Shown here in pieces: positions 15,789 to 21,371 of a stretch of DNA of 21,371 nucleotides. The notes under the pieces were generated by a model that saw only the letters and a program-made list of their open reading frames with translations, ran no database searches and was not told the DNA's origin. Both the position numbers and the translations under genes were made by a program. Origin of the DNA: Verrucomicrobiales bacterium (GTDB taxonomy: Bacteria; Verrucomicrobiota; Verrucomicrobiia; Limisphaerales; UBA1096); assembly GCA_002721375.1 (NCBI GenBank), contig PBKH01000037.1:26305-47675 (forward strand), read 5' to 3'. Within the stretch, counting starts at the first letter, position 1. Each line of letters begins with the position of its first letter.

Positions 15789-17189
15789 ATGAATGATTCA
15801 ATGAACACCCCCTCTGGCAATCGCCGCAACTTCATAAAAACCACCAGTTCTGCAACGGCTGCCTCAGTGCTGGCTGGAGTCGTCGTCCCCCGTGTGCACT
15901 CTGCGGTCGATGACACTACCCAAGTTGCGGTCATCGGCGCGGGCGGCCGCGGTACAGGCGCCGCCGACAATGCTCTCTCCGTCCCGGAAAATATCGCACG
16001 GAACCGACTCGTTGCGATGGCAGACGTCTCCACTGCCAAGATGGATAACAGTTACAAAGCTCTCAAGAGGCGACACAAGGACAAGGTGGATGTCCCAGCC
16101 GATAGGCGATATATAGGGTTCGACGGCTATACCAAGGCCATTGATCATCTGAACAGCGGGGATGTAGTGATTTTCACCACTCCATGCGCATTCCGATGGG
16201 TACATTTTCAGAAGGCAATCGAGAAGGGCCTTAATGTTTTCATGGAGAAACCGGTTTGTCCAGATGGCCCCACGGCAAGACGAATGCTAGAACTCAACAA
16301 AGAGGCAAAAAAGAAAAACCTTAAAGTAGGCGTTGGTCTGATGTGCCGGCACAGTCGCGCACGCGGCGAATTGTTCAACCGCATCAAGGATGGCGAAATG
16401 GGTGAAATCAACCTCCTTCGCGCCTACCGGCTGCACGGTCCTGTAGCGTCCTGCTACTCATTGCCGCCAAAGAAAAATGAGAACGAATTGCTTTATCAAA
16501 TCCGACGATTTCATAGTTTCCTTTGGGCTAGCGGCGGTTCTTTCAGCGACTATTTCATCCACAACATCGACGAATGTTGCTGGATGAAGGATGCTTGGCC
16601 GATCAAAGCACAGGGAGCGGGCGGACGCCACTACCGGGGAGATTACGTCGATCAAAACTTTGATGCCTACACGGTCGAGTACACTTTTGCCGATGGTGCA
16701 AAGCTTTACATGCATGGGCGTACTATGCCGGGCTGCTTCGGTGACTTTGCCAGCTACGCTCATGGCTCAAAGGGACTTGGCATTATATCGATGCGCGGCC
16801 ATGCACCTGCACCGTGTAAAATTTTCAAAGGCCAGAGCATGAAGGACGACGTCGCATGGGCTTATCCTGGCCGTGAGACCAACCCTTATCAGGACGAATG
16901 GAACGACCTTATGACCGCCATTCGGGAAAACAAGCCATTCAACGAAGTTGAGCGAGGTGTGATGGCAAGCGTGGTCACCGCTGCCGGTCGCTACGCTGCC
17001 CACACGGGACAGGAGATTACGGTCGATCGGGTACTCAACCACGATCACGACCTCTCACCTAACTCTGATAAGTTGACGATGGAGTCCCCGGCACCACTAC
17101 AAATGAACCCAGACGGAAAGTATCCAGTACCCCAGCCTGGAATCATCAAGGATCGCGAGTACCTCGAGATCGATGCCGACAGGGCTTAG
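15789..17189 (+). CDS. Gfo/Idh/MocA-family oxidoreductase with Tat signal
   Basis: ATG 15789 gives 466 residues; a TTG at 15750 would add 13 residues ahead of the signal without benefit, and the ATG at 15801 is a further alternative. The N-terminus carries a twin-arginine motif (NRRNFIK, Arg12-Arg13) followed by an Ala/Val-rich stretch to about residue 39 (VHSA), so the folded, cofactor-loaded enzyme is exported by Tat. The NAD(P)-binding fold shows VAVIGAGGRGTGA (46-58), and the catalytic region shows FMEKPV with Lys154 and a C-terminal-domain site GGSFSDYFIHNIDECCW with His258 and Asp261. Family members oxidise or reduce sugars and inositols using tightly bound NAD(P); periplasmic versions with Tat leaders are very common in Planctomycetes and Verrucomicrobia. 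The substrate is unknown. It is a single-gene unit, divergent from the deacetylase and convergent with the ApbE gene. Confidence 0.92.
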   Translation: MNDSMNTPSGNRRNFIKTTSSATAASVLAGVVVPRVHSAVDDTTQVAVIGAGGRGTGAADNALSVPENIARNRLVAMADVSTAKMDNSYKALKRRHKDKVDVPADRRYIGFDGYTKAIDHLNSGDVVIFTTPCAFRWVHFQKAIEKGLNVFMEKPVCPDGPTARRMLELNKEAKKKNLKVGVGLMCRHSRARGELFNRIKDGEMGEINLLRAYRLHGPVASCYSLPPKKNENELLYQIRRFHSFLWASGGSFSDYFIHNIDECCWMKDAWPIKAQGAGGRHYRGDYVDQNFDAYTVEYTFADGAKLYMHGRTMPGCFGDFASYAHGSKGLGIISMRGHAPAPCKIFKGQSMKDDVAWAYPGRETNPYQDEWNDLMTAIRENKPFNEVERGVMASVVTAAGRYAAHTGQEITVDRVLNHDHDLSPNSDKLTMESPAPLQMNPDGKYPVPQPGIIKDREYLEIDADRA

Positions 17190-17203
17190 CGCGGCGCTCG
17201 CCA

Positions 17204-18229
17204 CTAATCGGCCTTTGGCCATGCGAGGAATACCGGCGACTCAGCTAGCCGCACTTGGCCGAATGCGCCACGAGACGCCACACGGGCAGCAAGCCGTTTG
17301 TTCCCCTTTATCAAGCGAAGGCCGTCTTCCTGACCCATCACGCTGATGGCAGTCGCAAGGCTATCAGCTGTGATGCCGTCCGGGGCGATCACATGAACAA
17401 GCCGCTGCTTTTTCAAAGCTCGACCGGTACGCGGGTCAACGATGTGCGAATAGCGAGTGCCATCAATCTCCAAAAATTGGTACAGGTCGCCGGAGGTGGC
17501 GACCGCGGCGTTTGCTAGCCATAGAAACTCCGGACTAGTTTCCTCCCTTAATCCGATCAATGCCACACGCCAGCCCTCCTTCTCTGGAGGCGCTTCACCT
17601 GCCACAATATCACCGCCAGCCGAAACCAATGCCTGAGGAATTCCCTCTCGCTTTAGAACCGACAGGGCTATGTCAAGCGCATGCCCTTTGGCGATCCCGC
17701 CAAGATCGAGCCGCATCCCCTGCATCTCCAACTCTACAGTGCAGTTTTTTTTATCTAGCTTTAACCGACGAAAACCAACCGTCTTGAGTGCCGCATCCAG
17801 CACCTGCTCCGGCGGAAGCCGTTTAACTCGCCGAGCTCGGCGCCAAATCTTAACCGATGCACCGGCCGTAACATCGAACGCCCCACCCGTGTCATTGGCG
17901 AGTTTTTGGGCATGGTCCAGAACCGCACAAAGCTCCTCACTGATCCGGGCCACCTTGCCGCTGCCGGCCAAATCAGATAGCCTGTTCAACTCGCTATCCG
18001 GCTCGTAATCGCTCATTATTTGGTTGAGCACAGCAACTCGATCAAACGCCACTCGGGCGGCCCGGTTCGCCAAGTCGGGATCATCGCTATACCCCACAAT
18101 TCGAAACACCATCCCCATCAGCGGTCGCGAAAACTCGTAACGCTCCCCTTTACCTGTCGTTACAGAAATACACAAGACGAACATAAGCAACGTGGCAGCG
18201 ACACGACTCAAAATTTCGCTTCTTCCCAT
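17204..18229 (-). CDS. apbE: FAD:protein FMN transferase (ApbE family), exported
   Basis: The 341-residue product has the ApbE motif order: PLMGMVFRI (37-44), MSDYEPDSELNRL (72-84), GGAFDVTAG, LDLGGIAKGHALD (174-186), LVSAGGDI (201-208), ATSGDLYQ (244-251), HIVDPRTG (262-269) and ADSLATAISVMG (288-299), with Asp289 and Thr293 as likely Mg2+ ligands. ApbE transfers FMN from FAD to a Thr or Ser of target proteins such as Na+-pumping quinone reductase subunits and periplasmic flavoproteins. The leader (to about residue 26) fits export and membrane-side action. The gene begins inside the end of the RidA-MobA gene (22-base overlap), so expression is coupled to it. No obvious flavinylated target is encoded in the window. 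Assignment to the family is secure; the partner is unknown. Confidence 0.93.
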   Translation of the reverse strand: MGRSEILSRVAATLLMFVLCISVTTGKGERYEFSRPLMGMVFRIVGYSDDPDLANRAARVAFDRVAVLNQIMSDYEPDSELNRLSDLAGSGKVARISEELCAVLDHAQKLANDTGGAFDVTAGASVKIWRRARRVKRLPPEQVLDAALKTVGFRRLKLDKKNCTVELEMQGMRLDLGGIAKGHALDIALSVLKREGIPQALVSAGGDIVAGEAPPEKEGWRVALIGLREETSPEFLWLANAAVATSGDLYQFLEIDGTRYSHIVDPRTGRALKKQRLVHVIAPDGITADSLATAISVMGQEDGLRLIKGNKRLAARVASRGAFGQVRLAESPVFLAWPKAD

Positions 18230-19134
18230 GTTCGTTTGGCCTCGGCGAGGTCAGAGGGGGTGTTAATGTTGAACAATTCAGGCAAGTGGTCCACTGACGG
18301 TTTCCATGTCCGCGCCTTCAGGGTCTTAGCCAAGCGTTGGAGCGACAACTCGCCTTTTGAAATTTGTTTTTCGATAATGGGCCGATCACTCTGTGACAGC
18401 ATGAAAGGAAAGCCGACGCCTTTTTTATGTTGCGTAAACATTGCCCCTTTCCCGGCAGTTGCCATAAGAAAAAACAAGTCTATCAACTTGCCGCTCAAAA
18501 AAGGCATATCGCACCCAATAAACAAGATGCGGGAGTGCCGTGCCAAACTAAGAGCAGAGTCAATGCCCCCCAACGGCCCCAAGCCGGGTTGCCTGTCGGC
18601 GGCCACGACCCGCGGTTTCAGTCCCAACGATTGCAACGCTGCCTTCGAATGCCCCAACAATGTGCGGCGGCCGAGCCGGATACGGCTTTTGTCTCGACCC
18701 ATCCTGCTGGAGTCCCCGCCAGCCAAAATCACGGCATCGGCGCCGCCGCTTCCAACAATAGCTTCGACCTCGATTTCCACACGCAGCCGAGGATCGATCA
18801 ACCTACTCACTTCGACCAGCGTAGCCGCCGGCCTTATCCGACCAAAAACATCACCGTGCACTTGGCCAAGCGCATCAGCATCGGCCATATCGGTCACATA
18901 CATCCGAGTTCGGACTACATCATCGAGACATGCTCCTACCTCTTGCAACGATTCAGCTATGATTTCAAAAACCCGCCTAGCCTGAATGCAAACATCAGGT
19001 TGACAGAGCAGCCTCCCTTTTGAATCCACTGCGGTGGTACCGGAAATAAAAACATGCTGACCGGCTCGAACAGCTCGACTGTAACCGACCTCAGCTTCCC
19101 ACTTGGCCCCAGTTGTGACGAGTTGGCGTTTCAT
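18208..19134 (-). CDS. RidA-family / MobA (molybdenum cofactor guanylyltransferase) fusion protein
   Basis: One uninterrupted 308-residue frame holds two domains. Residues 1-127 are a Rid (YjgF/YER057c/UK114) domain: HVFISGTTAVDSKG, ARRVFEIIAESLQEVGA, DVVRTRMYVTD, RPAATLVEVSRLIDP and RVEIEVEAIV. The arginine that defines deaminase-active RidA (Arg105 of E. coli, in PARSCVEV) aligns with Ala104, so enamine/imine deaminase activity is doubtful. After a short GSGG linker, residues 132-300 form a MobA-type nucleotidyltransferase: VILAGGDSSRMGRDKS, PGLGPLGGIDSAL, CDMPFL with metal-binding Asp209, and FNINTPSDL. MobA attaches GMP to Mo-molybdopterin to make the MGD cofactor, in the cytoplasm; all its motifs look intact. 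The start overlaps the stop of the protease gene (ATGA) and the end overlaps apbE. No other molybdenum-cofactor gene is in the window. Confidence 0.9.
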   Translation of the reverse strand: MKRQLVTTGAKWEAEVGYSRAVRAGQHVFISGTTAVDSKGRLLCQPDVCIQARRVFEIIAESLQEVGACLDDVVRTRMYVTDMADADALGQVHGDVFGRIRPAATLVEVSRLIDPRLRVEIEVEAIVGSGGADAVILAGGDSSRMGRDKSRIRLGRRTLLGHSKAALQSLGLKPRVVAADRQPGLGPLGGIDSALSLARHSRILFIGCDMPFLSGKLIDLFFLMATAGKGAMFTQHKKGVGFPFMLSQSDRPIIEKQISKGELSLQRLAKTLKARTWKPSVDHLPELFNINTPSDLAEAKRTWEEAKF

Positions 19135-21371
19135 GGTCTGCGCTGGGCTCGAACGCGATAGAAACGCAAGCCCTTAGGCTCTGACTTGGTTCGCCATTCG
19201 GTCTGAAATTTCCCTGGTTCAACTACAGCCTGTTCGCTCCACGGGCCCAACGCTTGATTGGCGGATTGCACTCGGTAGACAAAACCATTCCAACTTGACC
19301 ATGCAAGGCGCAATGTGCCGTCAGTTAAACGGAGAACGCGTAGATCCAAATGACCGTCAAAAAACTGAGGATCGGTTTGCAAAACCTGCTCACGGGCATT
19401 CGAGACGCCATCTCCATCCGGGTCTCCCAGGGCTGACTGTCTGAGTGAACCGAACTGGGTGTTTTCCCAGCTATCGTCCAATCCATCATTATCAGTATCG
19501 TCAATCATCGTACCCCGAATGGTCAATTCGATGGCGCTCAAAACACCGGTAAAATCTTTAGAAAGGTCACTTACAACTACTGACCAGTCCCCCTTTGCGG
19601 GTTCATAGAAAAAACGATTTGACCAAAACACCCAATCACTTCGCCAAGAACTGCCGTCAGGCACGTTTGCCTGCAGTACGCTGCGTGTGCCAGACGGCGA
19701 CTGAACAGTAAGTCGTATGTCACTACGAACGCCATGGTTCATCTCTACACGGACTCCAACCTGTTCGCATCGCAGGCCGTCAGACACGGGTACTTTTACC
19801 TTTATGCCATTTAAAGAAAGCGCCGCATTGAGCGATGTCTCTTGGTTTGAAGCGAGTAGTTTTTTTAACTTTACCCCGTCATTTTGGGAAAGGAAAACGG
19901 CTGGAATCCCGATGAAATCCAACCCGCCGAGAATGAATCGTTCATCACCGTTGCGGTGATTGTACAGCACGGCAAACTCAGCCCCAGCCTCCGCTGCATT
20001 TCGTACCTTTTCGGAAAAAAACGCTCCACCACGCTCAATCAAAGCTGCACTTCCAGAGAGATCCTTATCTAAGGGCACGTTGGCCCGGCCGACATCCACA
20101 ATCGGCAAGAAAGATGTCTCAGCGTCCGCGACCAATCCATCGCCTGGGCTGGCTTGAAACACTGTCACGTTACCATCGCCAGAGAGATGTAGCTGCAACC
20201 CATCATCCGGCAACTCGACAAGGGCATTTTCTGTGTAGGTTTTTGTCACAAGTGCAAGGGTGCTCTTCCAACTCTTGGCAAGAAGCACGGCAACCCCGGC
20301 ATCAGGAACACCAAATCCGGTGTTGGGTGTAAACCAATACCCTGCAGCATTTGGATATAAAAACGGGTCATCAAAATCGAAATGCCGGGATGCGTGGATG
20401 AGCACCTGCTGTACATCGCGATAACTCAGCTCAGGGTTAGCACTCAGAACAAGAGCCGCAACGCCACTAATTTGTGGCGCCGTAAACGAATTGCCACCGC
20501 GAGCAATAGCATGGTAACTGCCTACCTCCGAGTTTCCAGCATCGGAATCCCGATTCCATCCTAAATTGCCCATCCGATCGGTGCTGTAAACTGGATGATC
20601 TGCCGCCGTGTTGCCTATCAAGCCTGCGCAGAGAACACAGGCACCCGGATTGCTGAATTCTGCGACGCGCCCGTTTGGCCCTACAGCCCCCACAGTGACG
20701 ACGCGGGGGTCATTTGAGTAACCGTCGTCAGTTGCACTCCAGTCCTCCTCGCGATTGTTTCCAGATACACGAACCATCACCACGCCTCTCCCATCTCTCC
20801 CATTTTTGATGGAGTCCTCTATGGCCTTGGACTCTATGAGGGGCACCTCAAGTTGCTGAATCGTGCTGTTTCCCCAACTGTGATTCTGCACGTCGATCTC
20901 GTTGTTTCGAAATCGGAACATGTTGGCCACCTGCTCCTCGCTGCCAAACGCATCGGATGAATCCCAGACCACCATACTGGCTAAGCGAGCGCCATGCGCA
21001 ACCCCGGCTATTCCTCGGCCATTATTGGCTCGAGCCAAAGCGAGCCCGGCCACAATCGTGCCGTGACCTTGATCGCTGGCAACCGGATTACCGTCAGCCT
21101 TACTGGTTGTGAAATTGAAATGCAATTGTTTCGCGTCTTGCCCAATCAAATCTGCATGGGTCAGTTCCACTCCATCATCCACTACCCCGATCACTACACC
21201 TTGTCCAGTGGACTCGGGCCATGCCTCGAGAACATTAAACTCCGGACCCAACCAGTCGCCTGTGGCAGAATCACGGTGTTCAAGCGGCCACTGTGTCGGG
21301 TAGAGTGGATCATTTGGCCGATAGGCTGTCGGCGCTTTTTTCCGCATGAACCGTCGTCGGACTGGGTGACT
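19131..21371 (-). CDS. Kexin-like subtilisin family (S8) protease with PA, P and Ca2+-repeat domains, N-terminus beyond window
   Basis: The frame has no stop before the right edge; ATG 21347 is probably internal, because a secreted protease needs a leader and propeptide and the bases upstream read on as SHPVRRRF. Numbered from that Met, the triad is Asp57 (GVVDDGVELTHADL), His95 (GHGTIVAG) and Ser287 (GGNSFTAPQISG, with Asn in place of the usual Thr before Ser); Asn197 in VSGNN is the oxyanion residue. NDPLYPTQWPL near the start and HSWGN also match kexin-like subtilases. After the catalytic domain come a PA-like domain (about 412-500), a P domain (about 512-612), calcium-binding repeats DDTDNDGLDDSWEN and GDPDGDGVSNARE, and a small C-terminal beta domain with YRVQSA. 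It is presumably exported and cleaves after basic or other residues; targets are unknown. Its stop overlaps the next start. Confidence 0.93.
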   Translation of the reverse strand, partial: SHPVRRRFMRKKAPTAYRPNDPLYPTQWPLEHRDSATGDWLGPEFNVLEAWPESTGQGVVIGVVDDGVELTHADLIGQDAKQLHFNFTTSKADGNPVASDQGHGTIVAGLALARANNGRGIAGVAHGARLASMVVWDSSDAFGSEEQVANMFRFRNNEIDVQNHSWGNSTIQQLEVPLIESKAIEDSIKNGRDGRGVVMVRVSGNNREEDWSATDDGYSNDPRVVTVGAVGPNGRVAEFSNPGACVLCAGLIGNTAADHPVYSTDRMGNLGWNRDSDAGNSEVGSYHAIARGGNSFTAPQISGVAALVLSANPELSYRDVQQVLIHASRHFDFDDPFLYPNAAGYWFTPNTGFGVPDAGVAVLLAKSWKSTLALVTKTYTENALVELPDDGLQLHLSGDGNVTVFQASPGDGLVADAETSFLPIVDVGRANVPLDKDLSGSAALIERGGAFFSEKVRNAAEAGAEFAVLYNHRNGDERFILGGLDFIGIPAVFLSQNDGVKLKKLLASNQETSLNAALSLNGIKVKVPVSDGLRCEQVGVRVEMNHGVRSDIRLTVQSPSGTRSVLQANVPDGSSWRSDWVFWSNRFFYEPAKGDWSVVVSDLSKDFTGVLSAIELTIRGTMIDDTDNDGLDDSWENTQFGSLRQSALGDPDGDGVSNAREQVLQTDPQFFDGHLDLRVLRLTDGTLRLAWSSWNGFVYRVQSANQALGPWSEQAVVEPGKFQTEWRTKSEPKGLRFYRVRAQRRP

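Noticed and set aside
17208..17222. GGCC-TTT-GGCC hairpin between the convergent oxidoreductase and ApbE genes
   Set aside because: The stem is only four pairs, lies inside the ApbE coding region and is not followed by a T run, so it is not supported as a terminator.
18020..18985. A 321-residue plus-strand open frame, and an overlapping 198-residue one from 18427
   Set aside because: Both lie antisense to the ApbE and RidA-MobA genes, whose family motifs are complete; the translated antisense products are Ser/Pro/Arg-rich with no recognisable domain.
1..21371. CRISPR arrays, insertion sequences, tRNA or rRNA genes, toxin-antitoxin or defence modules
   Set aside because: No spaced direct repeats, transposase motifs, RNA-gene folds or defence domains were recognised on either strand.

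Overview
The window reads as a 21.4 kb chromosomal segment of a marine-type heterotroph of the Planctomycetes-Verrucomicrobia-Chlamydiae group, most likely a verrucomicrobium. The gene families point that way: two S1 sulfatases, a giant secreted PQQ-type beta-propeller protein, a Tat-exported Gfo/Idh/MocA oxidoreductase, a secreted YdjC/ChbG deacetylase and acetylxylan-esterase-like hydrolases. The C-terminus of the subtilase is the most telling: a WEN-x-FG-x-L...GDPDGDG-x-SN-x-x-E calcium repeat followed by a domain with a YRVQSA motif, a combination typical of verrucomicrobial secreted proteins. This assignment is inference from protein style; no rRNA or marker gene is present. Coding density is high: no gene-free stretch reaches 300 bases, and no tRNA, rRNA, CRISPR array or insertion sequence was recognised.

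Layout: (1) 1-2714, plus strand: the 3' part of an arylsulfatase, then an AT-rich gene for a Ca2+-dependent phosphoinositide-PLC-like protein with a TTG start. (2) 2731-8094, minus strand: a two-gene unit with a 1390-residue PQQ-like propeller protein that has a methyltransferase fold between its propellers, followed 6 bases later by a lipoprotein/membrane protein. (3) 8215-13292, plus strand: a likely four-gene operon of a secreted two-domain esterase, a sarcosine/N-methyl amino acid oxidase, a second (complete) sulfatase and a small four-helix membrane protein; two of the three junctions are 4-base overlaps. (4) 13302-15673, minus strand: a secreted YdjC/ChbG deacetylase overlapping an M28-like peptidase homologue with altered catalytic residues. 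(5) 15789-17189, plus strand: a Tat-exported Gfo/Idh/MocA oxidoreductase. (6) 17204-21371, minus strand: a kexin-like subtilase (its start lies beyond the window), a RidA-MobA fusion protein and an ApbE flavin transferase, all overlapping.

Functionally, regions 1, 3, 4 and 5 fit scavenging of sulfated, acylated and N-acetylated (poly)saccharides and methylated amines: ester and sulfate removal outside the cytoplasm, deacetylation, sugar oxidation/reduction and N-demethylation. The most unusual material is in region 6, where a Rid-family domain lacking the catalytic arginine is fused to an intact molybdenum-cofactor guanylyltransferase domain and sits between a secreted protease and an exported FMN transferase. 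The fused methyltransferase-like domain in the PQQ protein and the altered M28 active site are next. I see no clear defence system or mobile element; region 6 is the best candidate for an undescribed functional unit, but that is inference from gene order and domain fusion.
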